DNA of 64,000 bases from Solibacillus isronensis (GTDB taxonomy: Bacteria; Bacillota; Bacilli; Bacillales_A; Planococcaceae), in assembly GCF_023715405.1 (NCBI RefSeq), contig NZ_JAMBOC010000007.1, positions 1-64,000 on the forward strand. Direction: 5' to 3'. The number at the start of each line of letters is the position of its first letter. Position 1 is the first letter of the stretch. Below, one piece after another: positions 34,625 to 43,837 of the stretch. The position numbers and the translations under genes were made by a program. Below the pieces are notes generated by a model, which did no database searches, was not told where the DNA came from, and was given only the letters and a program-made list of their open reading frames with translations.

Positions 34625-35956
34625 ATGAAAGTTGTAATTATAGGCGGAGACGCGGCAGGTATGAGTGCAGCAATGGAAATTGTGCGTAATATTAAGGCCG
34701 CCCACGTTGTCGTATTAGAAAAAGGCGAAGTTTATTCTTATGGACAATGCGGATTGCCCTACGTAATTAATGGAAAAGTTCCTCATGCAGAAGATTTGAT
34801 TGCAAGGGATGTGGAGGAGTTCCGCTCGAAATACGGAATTGATGCACGCATTTTCCATGAAGTGACAGCAGTTGATACAAAACTCCAAAAAGTGAGTGGT
34901 ATTGATGTAAACAGCAAGGAGCCATTCGAATTTATATACGATAAACTGCTCATCGCAACAGGAGCATCACCAACAATGCCGAAAATCGAAAATGCTCATT
35001 TAAAAGGGATTCATACAGTAAAAACAATTCCACAAATGAATGAACTGATGGAACAGTTGCCGAATGTGAAGCACGTTACGGTCATCGGTGGAGGTTATAT
35101 TGGTCTTGAAGTTGTTGAAACAATACGGGAGCGCGGTCTGGATGTGCGTCTCATTCAACGGGGAAGCACATTAATGTCGATTCTTGATGAGCAGCTGACC
35201 GATATTATTTATGAGGAAGCAGTCAAAAATGGTGTGGAAGTTTTATTAAATGAAGATACGATAGGCTACGAAGGAACAGAATTTGTGGAGGCAGTTCGGA
35301 CAAACAGTGGTGTGCATAAAACAGACCTTGTCATCGTCGCGACAGGAGTCCGTCCAAATACACATTTTGCACAAGGTTTTGCCAAGCTGGAAAATGGAGC
35401 ACTTATCGTCAATGAAAAAATGGAGACTTCGATTGCTAATGTGTATTCGGCAGGGGACTGTGCATCTCATTTTAACCGTGTAAACCAGAAGGACGATTAT
35501 TTACCGCTTGGGACGACAGCAAACAAACAGGGGCGAATTGCCGGGTTGAATATTGCTGGCTTTAATCAGAAGTTCGCTGGAATTGTCGGAACATCCATCT
35601 TAAAGTTTTTTGATCTGCATATAGGCATGACAGGATTAAATAATCAGGCTGCAGATCGTTTAAATGCACTTGTAGAAGCGTATGTAATGGAAGTGAATGA
35701 TATTGCAAGCTACTATCCGAATGTCCAGCCGATGAAGCTTCGAATGCTTGTCGAACAGCAAAGCCGCAAGCTCGTTGGTCTCCAAATAGTAGGAAAGCAC
35801 GGGGTCGATAAACGGATTGATGTATTTGCGACAGCGCTTTACAATAAAATGACCTTCGAGGAACTGTTGGACTTGGATTTAGCTTATGCACCGCCATTTA
35901 GCGGCGTGTGGGATGCGATTATGCAGGCACCAAAACGCTATGGTAAAAAAAGATAA
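34625..35956 (+). CDS. CoA-disulfide reductase-type FAD/NAD(P) oxidoreductase
   Basis: A 443-residue pyridine nucleotide-disulfide reductase. The FAD motif VVIIGGDAAGMSAA is at residues 3-16 and the single redox cysteine in SYGQCGLPY is Cys42, as in CoA-disulfide reductase and NADH oxidase/peroxidase enzymes. The second Rossmann motif VTVIGGGYIGLEVVE and FAD-binding SAGDCA follow, then the dimerisation domain. It probably keeps coenzyme A or a similar thiol reduced. ATG 34625 is preferred over the upstream in-frame TTG because GAGGAG is ten bases before it. A rhodanese fusion, present in some relatives, is absent. Confidence 0.9.
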   Translation: MKVVIIGGDAAGMSAAMEIVRNIKAAHVVVLEKGEVYSYGQCGLPYVINGKVPHAEDLIARDVEEFRSKYGIDARIFHEVTAVDTKLQKVSGIDVNSKEPFEFIYDKLLIATGASPTMPKIENAHLKGIHTVKTIPQMNELMEQLPNVKHVTVIGGGYIGLEVVETIRERGLDVRLIQRGSTLMSILDEQLTDIIYEEAVKNGVEVLLNEDTIGYEGTEFVEAVRTNSGVHKTDLVIVATGVRPNTHFAQGFAKLENGALIVNEKMETSIANVYSAGDCASHFNRVNQKDDYLPLGTTANKQGRIAGLNIAGFNQKFAGIVGTSILKFFDLHIGMTGLNNQAADRLNALVEAYVMEVNDIASYYPNVQPMKLRMLVEQQSRKLVGLQIVGKHGVDKRIDVFATALYNKMTFEELLDLDLAYAPPFSGVWDAIMQAPKRYGKKR

Positions 35957-35962
35957 AACATC

Positions 35963-36003
35963 AAAAGCTCCAGCTACTATTGGGAAATAGCTGGAGCTTT
36001 TTG
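35963..36003 (+). terminator. rho-independent terminator
   Basis: AAAAGCTCCAGCTA (35963-35976) pairs with TAGCTGGAGCTTT (35988-36000), followed by TT. Confidence 0.9.
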
Positions 36004-36551
36004 GTGCTTAACTTCTTTTAGTAGCATCTTCCCACCTATATAAAAGGTTGCAAGATGGCTGGAGGAAGTGTTTATATTTGTTTAAAGTGTGTGTTATAAA
36101 CACTCGCTAAATGAAGTTAAAACCTCAGGTGGATATCCAACGTTGGATACAATTACGCTGTGACGTAATCGGCAAAGAGGTGGTTAGTCAAATTTGTTCA
36201 AATTAATTATGTATAGTTATGCGTTCATTCATGCTAGCAGCTATGACTTTCTGCAAAGGTGGAATCATGATGAAGGCTCACTACTTGTTTTGAACTTATC
36301 CATACTATAGCGCATAATTATTAGCAAAACGCCATTTTAATGAATATGTAAATAACATGTAAAATAGCTGATTATATAGCAAAACCTTTCGTATCAAGGG
36401 TTTAAAGGTGTTTTTAGTGCTTTTTAAAAATTTTTTATTGTATTTGTATAACAATAATATGACATCTGTGACGAAATAAAGAAATATTATGTTGGAATAA
36501 ATAAAGTGAAGCAAAACAAACTAAATTTATCATCGAAAAGGAGGAATCATG
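36004..36551. other. gene-free region with inverted repeats
   Basis: About 550 bp without a supported gene. It holds a perfect 10-bp inverted repeat AGTGTTTATA (36067-36076) / TATAAACACT (36095-36104), the diverged palindromic repeat at 36120-36181, and then ~300 bp of very AT-rich sequence leading to tlp. No sigma-G or sigma-A promoter could be assigned with confidence. Confidence 0.6.
36120..36181. repeat. diverged, shortened copy of the palindromic repeat
   Basis: ACCTC (36122-36126) pairs with GAGGT (36177-36181); inside are the palindrome TCCAACGTTGGA and the stem ATTACG/CGTAAT. The words CCTCnGGnGGATnTC and CAATTACGC are shared with the reverse complement of the element at 34359-34440, which has an additional central hairpin. 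Confidence 0.45.
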
Positions 36552-36794
36552 ATGAAAAACGACAGACATGATGTTTTCAACAAAGGATCGGAAAATGCGA
36601 TAAGTTTAGGGAAAATGATTAACAATACAAAAGAAAATATACACGAGGCTGAAATTAGTAAAGAGTTTGCTCTTCCTGATGAACTGGAAAATATTGAAGA
36701 AAAAAATGCACGTCGCAGAACAGCCATTGCCCAATTGGAAGAACAAATCAGAGAAAGAAAAGCAGCCAAAGCTAGAAGGGACTCATTTAAATAG
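36552..36794 (+). CDS. tlp: small acid-soluble spore protein Tlp
   Basis: An 80-residue, charged helical protein matching the Tlp family of spore proteins. The core KMINNTKENIHEAEISKEFA and EEKNARRRTAIAQLEEQI (residues ~18-70) follow the family pattern, in which the KNARR block is highly conserved. In B. subtilis Tlp is made in the forespore and found in the spore core. The start is ATG 36552 (or the adjacent 36549) after AGGAGG. It is a single-gene unit with a terminator, and it shows the organism forms endospores. Confidence 0.85.
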   Translation: MKNDRHDVFNKGSENAISLGKMINNTKENIHEAEISKEFALPDELENIEEKNARRRTAIAQLEEQIRERKAAKARRDSFK

Positions 36795-36828
36795 CGTTTT
36801 TTTAGTTTATAAATAAATAACCCATTTT

Positions 36829-36867
36829 AAACGTTAATCTTAATTTTTAGATTAACGTTTTTTTTGT
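36829..36867 (+). terminator. rho-independent terminator of tlp
   Basis: AAACGTTAATCT (36829-36840) pairs perfectly with AGATTAACGTTT (36849-36860), followed by a T run. Confidence 0.92.
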
Positions 36868-37022
36868 ATAAAACAGAGCTAAGTTTTATGAGATTTTTGT
36901 TGGGAAGTTTTCATTTTCATACTAAAACTATCATACAGTGTTTTGGGAGAGTTCTTCTATTTTAAATAGGATTGCTCAAAATAGTTATTTGCACCAATCA
37001 AATGACTTGAAGGAGGCTTTAA

Positions 37023-39620
37023 ATGAAAGTAACAGAATATTACCAAGCATCTGTACAAGAAGTAATGAAAAAGTTAGATGTGACGCAGTATGGATTAACT
37101 GATTACGAAGTCCGCGGCCGCCAGAAAAAGTATGGCTATAACGAATTAAAAGAAGGAAAGCAGAAAAATATTTTCGAAGTTTTCTTCGAGCAGTTTCAGG
37201 ATTTTTTAGTGCTCATTTTAATTGTTGCGGCAATTGTTTCAATTTTCCTTGGAGATATGGACAGTTCCATTGTCATTTTAATCGTCATTATATTAAATGC
37301 CATTCTCGGAACGGTTCAGCATGCCCGAGCTGAAAAATCATTGAACAGTTTAAAGGAAATGGCGGCACCCGTTTCAAAAGTTAAACGTAACGGGGAAATT
37401 ATTGAAATACCATCTAGAAATGTAATAGTAGGGGATCTGCTCATTTTGGAAGCGGGCGATTCTATTAGTGCGGATGGACGAGTAGTCGAAAGTCATAGTT
37501 TGCAAATAAATGAAAGTTCATTAACAGGCGAATCTTTGGCGGTCGATAAAGTAGCCAATACAATTGTTGAAACAGAGCTTGCACTAGGAGACAGAAAAAA
37601 CATGGTGTACTCCGGCAGCTTTGTGACAAATGGTCGTGGGGCAGTAGCAGTTACTTCAATCGGTATGAATACGGAAATCGGAAAAATTGCTAAGCTGATC
37701 GACAATGCGAAAGAGAAAAAAACACCTTTGCAAATCAATCTTGATAAATTCGGAAAACGTCTTGCCATTGGAATTATCCTGATTTGTATCGTAATTTTTG
37801 CTTTGGATATTATTCGGGGGCGTGAGCTGATTGATTCCTTTATGTTTGCAGTTTCATTGGCGGTCGCGGCAATTCCTGAAGCGTTAAGTTCGATTGTAAC
37901 GATTGTACTGGCAGTAGGGACTCAAAATATGGCAAAGGAAAATGCGATTATCCGTAAATTGCCGGCAGTAGAAAGTTTGGGAAGTGTTTCGATTATTTGT
38001 ACAGACAAAACCGGGACGCTGACACAAAACAAAATGACGGTTCAGGAAGTTTATACGGGCGAGCAGTTCTTCTCCTCCAACGAGCTGGAGCCGACCAACC
38101 CGAGTCATAAAAAACTGCTTGATTTTGCGATTCTTTGCAATGATTCTATGATGCTAAGGGATAAAACAATAGGAGATCCAACAGAACTTGCACTTGTAAA
38201 GTTAGGACATGAATTTGAAATGAGTGAGCAACTGATACGCGGGCTTCATCCGCGTGTAGGAGAGATTCCTTTCGATTCCACTCGAAAATTGATGAGTACT
38301 GTTCACCGTATGGGGAACCGTAATGTCATGATTACTAAAGGGGCAGTGGACGAGCTTCTTCCCCGTATTAGTCGAGTCGATTCAAGCAGCAGTTCGATTA
38401 TTACGAACGAGCAGCTAGAAAAGATTAATCAGGCGAATACCGCATTTTCGAATGCCGGATTACGGGTAATTGCCATTACGTATAAAGAAGTCTTTTCTTC
38501 TAATATAAGTAAAAAGGACGAGCAAGGCTTAACATTTGTCGGGCTAATCGCGATGATGGACCCTCCGCGCGATGAATCGGCACAGGCAGTTGCAGACTGT
38601 ATGGATGCGGGCATTAAACCTGTCATGATTACAGGGGACCACAAAATTACGGCAATCGCGATCGCGAAACAGCTCGGTATATTAAAAAGTCCTGATGAAG
38701 CAATTGAAGGAAAGGACATTGAAAAGCTTTCGGATCGGGAATTGAAAAATAAGGTGGAAAGCTTCTCTGTCTATGCTCGTGTATCTCCAGAGCACAAAAT
38801 CCGTATTGTAAAGGCTTGGCAAGAAAAAGGACATGTTGTCGCAATGACGGGGGACGGGGTAAATGACGCCCCGGCACTAAAACAGGCTGAAATTGGTGTG
38901 GCAATGGGGAAAACAGGAACTGAAGTGGCTAAAGATGCGTCAGCAATGATTTTAACCGACGATAATTTTTTAACAATCGTCAAATCGATTTCCAACGGAC
39001 GAAGTATTTATGCCAATATAAAAAATGCGATTAAATTCCTGTTATCCGGAAATGCAGGGGCGATCTTCGTTGTTTTATATGCAACGCTTTTCGCATTACC
39101 GGCTCCGTTTCTGCCGATCCATCTATTGTTTATCAACTTATTGACGGATAGCCTGCCAGCGATTGCGATTGGATTAGAACCGCATAATAAGAAACTGATG
39201 AAGGAAAAACCGCGGAATATAAATGAGTCACTGTTAAATAAAAAATTCGTATCCCAAGTAGGATTTGAAGGAGTAATTATTGCGGCAGTCACAATCATCG
39301 CCTTTCAAGTAGGCTTATCGACAGGTGATACAGCAGTTGCGACAACAATGGCGTTTGCAACATTATGTTTATCAAGACTACTGCATGGGTTCAATTGCCG
39401 TTCGGAAGATTCCATTTTTAAAATCGGAATTTTCTCGAATTTGGCAGTTTGGATTGCCTTTTTACTCGGGTTTACAATATTGAATTTTGTCCTGATCAAC
39501 GGGTTATTCGAGGTAGCCGATTTGGCGAGTAGCCAATATTTAATGATTTATGGATTATCGTTAGTGCCGTTAGTTATTATCCAGGTTCGTAAACTGTTTT
39601 TCGGATCTGCCAAGGCATAA
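37023..39620 (+). CDS. P-type Ca2+-transporting ATPase (PMCA/SERCA-like, YloB/LMCA1 type)
   Basis: An 865-residue P2-type ATPase that exports calcium or a related cation. Cation_ATPase_N domain at the start, actuator motif LTGES (about residue 166), membrane helix 4 with AVAAIPEALSS (PEAL as in the Listeria Ca2+ pump LMCA1), phosphorylation site CTDKTGTLT (Asp near residue 329), nucleotide-binding KGAVDELL, hinge GDGVNDAPALK and the C-terminal helix set are all intact. About ten membrane helices. GGAGG lies before the ATG. It is a single-gene unit. Confidence 0.93.
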   Translation: MKVTEYYQASVQEVMKKLDVTQYGLTDYEVRGRQKKYGYNELKEGKQKNIFEVFFEQFQDFLVLILIVAAIVSIFLGDMDSSIVILIVIILNAILGTVQHARAEKSLNSLKEMAAPVSKVKRNGEIIEIPSRNVIVGDLLILEAGDSISADGRVVESHSLQINESSLTGESLAVDKVANTIVETELALGDRKNMVYSGSFVTNGRGAVAVTSIGMNTEIGKIAKLIDNAKEKKTPLQINLDKFGKRLAIGIILICIVIFALDIIRGRELIDSFMFAVSLAVAAIPEALSSIVTIVLAVGTQNMAKENAIIRKLPAVESLGSVSIICTDKTGTLTQNKMTVQEVYTGEQFFSSNELEPTNPSHKKLLDFAILCNDSMMLRDKTIGDPTELALVKLGHEFEMSEQLIRGLHPRVGEIPFDSTRKLMSTVHRMGNRNVMITKGAVDELLPRISRVDSSSSSIITNEQLEKINQANTAFSNAGLRVIAITYKEVFSSNISKKDEQGLTFVGLIAMMDPPRDESAQAVADCMDAGIKPVMITGDHKITAIAIAKQLGILKSPDEAIEGKDIEKLSDRELKNKVESFSVYARVSPEHKIRIVKAWQEKGHVVAMTGDGVNDAPALKQAEIGVAMGKTGTEVAKDASAMILTDDNFLTIVKSISNGRSIYANIKNAIKFLLSGNAGAIFVVLYATLFALPAPFLPIHLLFINLLTDSLPAIAIGLEPHNKKLMKEKPRNINESLLNKKFVSQVGFEGVIIAAVTIIAFQVGLSTGDTAVATTMAFATLCLSRLLHGFNCRSEDSIFKIGIFSNLAVWIAFLLGFTILNFVLINGLFEVADLASSQYLMIYGLSLVPLVIIQVRKLFFGSAKA

Positions 39621-39741
39621 ATGTAATGAACAAAACAGTATATGGCAACTTTTTTAGCTGGTTAACATAAAAATAAAGTTAACAAGGTTATGGAAGGATG
39701 ACATTATTAGCACGACAATTAAACATTTCTTCGGCCAGGCA

Positions 39742-40779
39742 ATGACAGGGCAGGGCATTAAAAATATTTATAAAGAGCTGATGGATGAAGCGCAAGCTGT
39801 ATATTTACTAAAAGGAGCGCACGGTTTCAGAGTTTCGGAGTTGCTGCAGAAAATCGGGTTGCACTACTATGAAAAAGGTGCACACATTGAGTTTTTCTAT
39901 GATCCTTTATTTGAAAATACGGTCGAAGCAGTTTATATTCAAGCCCCTCATCGTATACTAATTGTTCAAGCGACAAACCCGTCAATAGAACCGGTACTGC
40001 CAGGGGTACGGGATCATGTCATTTCCCTTTATGACTGTTTGAATGAACAACACATTGCATTGAGTGAAAATTTGACTTCGGTAAACGAATCGAAACAAGC
40101 CTACTATGAGCAGTGCTTTGCCAAGCTTTCCAATGCTATTCACATTCATGATGACTGGGAAGTGGAAACGAGAAGGCAAATGGAATGGAGCGGGTTGGAT
40201 CAGCAGTTTGCGGAGTTGACGAACGAACTGTTTGGCGAAACGAATCGGCAGAAATCCGGCCAGCTTACACATCGCTTACTCGGAACATTAACCCCAACAG
40301 GAGCGCAGGACACAGTACAAAGCATTACGCAAAACCTTGAAAAGAGATTATTTATTAAAGGGTATCCCGGAACAGGAAAATCTTCGATGATGAAGAAATT
40401 AGCAAATGAAGCGATAAGCAGAGGCTTTGATGTACAACTCGTTTGGTGCGGACTGGATTCCAATTCGATCGATATGGTCATTATACCTGAATTGAAATTC
40501 TGTATTTTTGACAGTACGGAGCCGCACGTGTATTTCCCTGATGGAAATCGCCCTGGTGATGAAATTTTCGATATTGCCCAGCATTGTCATCCGACAGAAG
40601 TAGAGGAAAAGAATATAGAAGCAATCGTAGAAAAGTACAAAGCGACGATGGCAGATGCAAAACAATTTGCAGCGAAATACGCAGAACAAGAAAGGAAAGT
40701 TCGTGAAGCAGTAGATGCCGCTATCAATTTGGATGAATTCAATAAACGAACAGCCTTACTATTTGAGCTTTTTAATTAG
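39742..40779 (+). CDS. two-domain P-loop ATPase-like protein (PRK06851 family) with degenerate N-terminal P-loop
   Basis: A protein of 345 residues or more. The second half has an intact Walker A (GYPGTGKSS, about residue 212) in the context FIKGYPGTGKSSMMKKLANEA and the family segments GLDSNSIDMVIIPEL and IFDSTEPHVYFP. The first half is a copy of the same fold, but where relatives have GGPGTGKS it reads GAHGFRVS. The frame continues upstream of ATG 39742 with KHFFGQA, which fits the family N-terminus, back to an ATT at 39706 eight bases after GGAAGG; the start may be this ATT. Function is unknown. Confidence 0.75.
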   Translation: MTGQGIKNIYKELMDEAQAVYLLKGAHGFRVSELLQKIGLHYYEKGAHIEFFYDPLFENTVEAVYIQAPHRILIVQATNPSIEPVLPGVRDHVISLYDCLNEQHIALSENLTSVNESKQAYYEQCFAKLSNAIHIHDDWEVETRRQMEWSGLDQQFAELTNELFGETNRQKSGQLTHRLLGTLTPTGAQDTVQSITQNLEKRLFIKGYPGTGKSSMMKKLANEAISRGFDVQLVWCGLDSNSIDMVIIPELKFCIFDSTEPHVYFPDGNRPGDEIFDIAQHCHPTEVEEKNIEAIVEKYKATMADAKQFAAKYAEQERKVREAVDAAINLDEFNKRTALLFELFN

Positions 40780-40794
40780 GAAAAGAATTTTAAT

Positions 40795-40836
40795 AGGCAT
40801 GGATCCGAATTGATATCGGGTCCATGCCTTATTTTG
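40795..40836 (+). terminator. rho-independent terminator
   Basis: AGGCATGGATC from 40795 pairs with the TCCATGCCT stretch ending near 40829, followed by TATTTTG. Confidence 0.8.
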
Positions 40837-40981
40837 TGATGCAGAATCTATATGATTAATATTATTTTAAAATAATGTATGAATTTTCGAAATAATAAAT
40901 TTTTTAGGAGCTATAAATTTTACTCAAACAGAAAATACTGTATGCTGATGGTGAGCTTTTCATTACAAAGGAGGACAACTC

Positions 40982-41764
40982 ATGAATCGTTTTGAAGGAA
41001 AAGTTATAATTGTTACCGGTGCAGGTTCTGGATTAGGACAAGCTGCCACATTGCAGCTTGCAAAGGAAGGCGCAAAGCTTGTACTCGTTGATTTAAATCA
41101 GGCAGGACTGGATGAAACGAAGAAAAAAGTGCTTGAAGTAGCACCAAATGCTGAAACATTGTTAGTGACAGCAAACGTAGCTACAGAAAGTGAAGTTGAA
41201 AATTTTGTGAATCAAACGGTTGAGAAATTCAGCAAAATTGATGGTTTCTTTAACAATGCGGGAATTGAAGGGAAACAAAACTTAACTGGAGATTACGGTA
41301 TTGAGGAATTTCATAAAGTCATATCCGTCAATTTGAACGGTGTCTTCTATGGTATGAAATATGTGCTGAAAGTGATGAAGGAGCAAGGATACGGCTCGAT
41401 TGTCAATACAGCTTCGGTTGGCGGAATCCGCGGTGTCGGAAACCAGTCAGGCTATGCGGCTAGTAAACATGGTGTTGTCGGGTTAACGCGTAACTCGGCG
41501 ATTGAATACGGCCAATACGGAATTTCGATTAAAGCAATTGCCCCGGGTGCGATTATGACGCCAATGGTAGAAGGATCACTGCGCCAAATGGGTGGCGATA
41601 ACTGGGAGGAAGTCGGCAAGGAGTTTGTAAAGCCAAATCCGATGAGACGTTTCGGTAAGCCGGAAGAAGTCGGTTATTTAGTAGCATTCCTGCTATCTAA
41701 CGAAGCGGACTTCATTAACGCAGCGGTTATTCCAATCGACGGCGGGCAGTCCTATAAATATTAA
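40982..41764 (+). CDS. short-chain dehydrogenase/reductase
   Basis: A 260-residue classical SDR. The NAD(P)-binding TGAGSGLGQ (residues ~12-20), NNAG (about 91-94), catalytic serine, and YAASK (Tyr-x-x-x-Lys, about 160-164) are in place. An aspartate at the end of the second strand (LVDLN) points to NAD preference. The sequence is reminiscent of levodione-reductase-type enzymes, but the substrate is not known. AAAGGAGGA precedes the ATG. Single-gene unit with terminator. Confidence 0.88.
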   Translation: MNRFEGKVIIVTGAGSGLGQAATLQLAKEGAKLVLVDLNQAGLDETKKKVLEVAPNAETLLVTANVATESEVENFVNQTVEKFSKIDGFFNNAGIEGKQNLTGDYGIEEFHKVISVNLNGVFYGMKYVLKVMKEQGYGSIVNTASVGGIRGVGNQSGYAASKHGVVGLTRNSAIEYGQYGISIKAIAPGAIMTPMVEGSLRQMGGDNWEEVGKEFVKPNPMRRFGKPEEVGYLVAFLLSNEADFINAAVIPIDGGQSYKY

Positions 41765-41769
41765 ATGGT

Positions 41770-41800
41770 AATCCCCTTAAAACATTTAAGGGGATTTTTT
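41770..41800 (+). terminator. rho-independent terminator
   Basis: ATCCCCTTAA (41771-41780) pairs with TTAAGGGGAT (41786-41795), then TTTTT. Confidence 0.9.
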
Positions 41801-41824
41801 GTCCTCATTGATTCTCTTTCTTTT

Positions 41825-42178
41825 TTAACGCTTCAATACCCGACTTTCCAATAAATACGTTACTTCGTATTTCTCAGCCAGTCCTTTTAAAAAGGTTAAT
41901 AGTTCACTGAAGTTTGTTGTTTGTATCAATTGTTCATACTGTTTTTTCTCTTCTTCGGTTGCAACCTTTTTAAAATAACCCCACATATGTTGGCAAGCAT
42001 TGCGCATGCTGCCTTTTGTTGGTGTTAAGCTTAATGCCTGTTCGATCAGCGCTGAAATTTCTTCATAAGAGGCTTTATTTTTCATCGCCTGACGAATTAC
42101 ATTGTAATGATTTTGGCTATAAAACATCACATTGTATTTTTCCTCACGCCAAAGGATTTCCGTCTTTTTTTGATTCAT
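41825..42178 (-). CDS. DUF1722 (YbgA-like) protein
   Basis: A 117-residue protein matching the DUF1722 domain: LWREEKYNVMFYSQNHYNVI, then RNACQHMWGYFKK and LTFLKGLAEKY. The same domain occurs in E. coli YbgA and at the C-terminus of larger DUF523-DUF1722 proteins; its function is not established, though it has been tied to DNA photolyase neighbours in some genomes. ATG 42178 is preferred over GTG 42202 because GGGAGG lies between them. Confidence 0.75.
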   Translation of the reverse strand: MNQKKTEILWREEKYNVMFYSQNHYNVIRQAMKNKASYEEISALIEQALSLTPTKGSMRNACQHMWGYFKKVATEEEKKQYEQLIQTTNFSELLTFLKGLAEKYEVTYLLESRVLKR

Positions 42179-42361
42179 AAAAGAGTCATCCTCCCATTCC
42201 ACTTTTGCATAATCTACTAGTTGTTCACATTATATAAGATAGATAAAAGTTTTGCTTTTATAAGGAGTCAAATCCAACTTATAGTGTAAAAAGTTTGTAT
42301 AATGAAGATAGGTTTTAAATTTACTGAATTTACTTAAAATTGAAGGAAAAGAGGGGTTCTA

Positions 42362-43726
42362 ATGGTAAATGAACTAACAACAGTGAATGGACAATTAACA
42401 GGAGAGTCGGTATACCGGGATAAACCAGTTATTCAGGCTGCCGAAACAATTTTCGTCAATGAATTTACAGATGGTGTGTTAAATCCGAATGCACCAATGT
42501 TAGGACCTTTAAAAGATGGGGGTACAATCATTGCCAATACAGCACCTGGTTGTTGGGGCCCAATGATTACACCGACGATTCGCGGGGGGCACGAAGTAAC
42601 AAAGCCCGTATATGTGGAAGGGGCGGAAGTCGGGGATGCAATCGTTATTCAAATTAAATCGATTCAAGTTACATCGATTGCGACTTCTTCGGGAACAGAC
42701 GAAGCACAAAATGAACGCTTTATCGGGGATCCTTTCGTAAAGGTGAAATGTCCGGGGTGCGGGAAGCTACATCCGCCGACAATTGTACAAGGAATCGGTC
42801 AGGAGTCGGTAAAATGTATGACATGCGGGACGGATACAACACCATTTAAAATTTCCAACGGCTATACGATGGCATTTAATTCAAAAGGGAATGTCGGATT
42901 GACGGTCGGAAAAGAAGCTGCTCGCCGGATTGCCCAAGACAGCAAAAATTATATGAGAACTCCGGAAAATTCGATTCAAAATCCGATTACTTCATTCGCG
43001 CCGAGTGACCTGATCGGGGTACTAGCAAGAATGCGTCCGTTTGTTGGACAGCTTGGGACAACGCCGTCAAAAGCGATGCCGGATTCTCATAATGCTGGTG
43101 ATTTCGGAACATTTCTAATTGGAGCGCCACATGAATTTACAATGACCGAAGACGAGCTGAATATCCACCGTACAGATGGACATATGGATATTAACCGTGT
43201 GCGCGAAGGGGCAGTTGTCATTTGTCCTGTAAAGGTTCCTGGTGGGGGTGTATATGTAGGGGATATGCATGCAATGCAGGGCGATGGTGAAATTGCCGGA
43301 CATACGACTGATGTATCGGGTATTGTACAGCTACAGGTAAGTGTACTGAAAAAAGTAAATTTGGACGGTCCTATCTTGCTGCCGAATGTTGAAGATTTGC
43401 CTTATACCGCAAAACCTTTTACGAAAGAAGAAAAGCGCATTGCTCGTGATTTGGCAGAGGAATTTGGTGTGAAGCAGGTTGAGGAAAGTTTCCCGTTATC
43501 GATTGTAGGAACAGGGATTAACTTAAATGTGGCTACAGAAAATGCACTCGAGCGCACGGCAAAGTTATTTGAACTGACAGTGGAAGAAGTGAGAAACCGT
43601 GCAACCATTACCGGTGGAATTGAAATAGGAAGACATCCGGGTGTTGTGACTGCTACAGTTCAAATGCCAAAAACACTTTTGAAAAAAGCACGACTGTTTA
43701 AAACAGTTAAGCGTCAATATGACTGA
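42362..43726 (+). CDS. acetamidase/formamidase family protein with zinc-ribbon-like insertion
   Basis: A 454-residue member of the FmdA/AmdA family, which hydrolyses formamide or acetamide to ammonia and the acid. The family segments TIRGGHEVTKPVYVEGAEVGD (in pieces), SHNAGDFGTFLIGAPHEF and VYVGDMHAMQGDGEIAGHTTD, with metal- and active-site residues, are present. Between residues ~130 and 160 is an insertion with CPGCG and CMTCG, a four-cysteine zinc-ribbon pattern. Substrate is inferred only from the family. GAGGGG precedes the ATG. No urea or amide transporter adjoins it. Confidence 0.85.
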   Translation: MVNELTTVNGQLTGESVYRDKPVIQAAETIFVNEFTDGVLNPNAPMLGPLKDGGTIIANTAPGCWGPMITPTIRGGHEVTKPVYVEGAEVGDAIVIQIKSIQVTSIATSSGTDEAQNERFIGDPFVKVKCPGCGKLHPPTIVQGIGQESVKCMTCGTDTTPFKISNGYTMAFNSKGNVGLTVGKEAARRIAQDSKNYMRTPENSIQNPITSFAPSDLIGVLARMRPFVGQLGTTPSKAMPDSHNAGDFGTFLIGAPHEFTMTEDELNIHRTDGHMDINRVREGAVVICPVKVPGGGVYVGDMHAMQGDGEIAGHTTDVSGIVQLQVSVLKKVNLDGPILLPNVEDLPYTAKPFTKEEKRIARDLAEEFGVKQVEESFPLSIVGTGINLNVATENALERTAKLFELTVEEVRNRATITGGIEIGRHPGVVTATVQMPKTLLKKARLFKTVKRQYD

Positions 43727-43837
43727 ATACAGTTGATCAATTGTTAAAAGCAGTAATATCATAGTTAATTAGATAAGTTTTTGTTCTTTATTTTTCGGGA
43801 AATAGGAAATTACTAGAAAAGTAGAGGGGATGAAGCG

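Noticed and set aside
36380..36420. Terminator-like ACCTTT/AAAGGT hairpin
   Set aside because: Arms are short and there is no gene upstream that it would terminate.
36305..36514. 69-codon leftward frame in the AT-rich gap before tlp
   Set aside because: Composition (Leu, Phe, Tyr, Asn, Lys) is what random AT-rich DNA gives, and it lacks a ribosome site and terminator.
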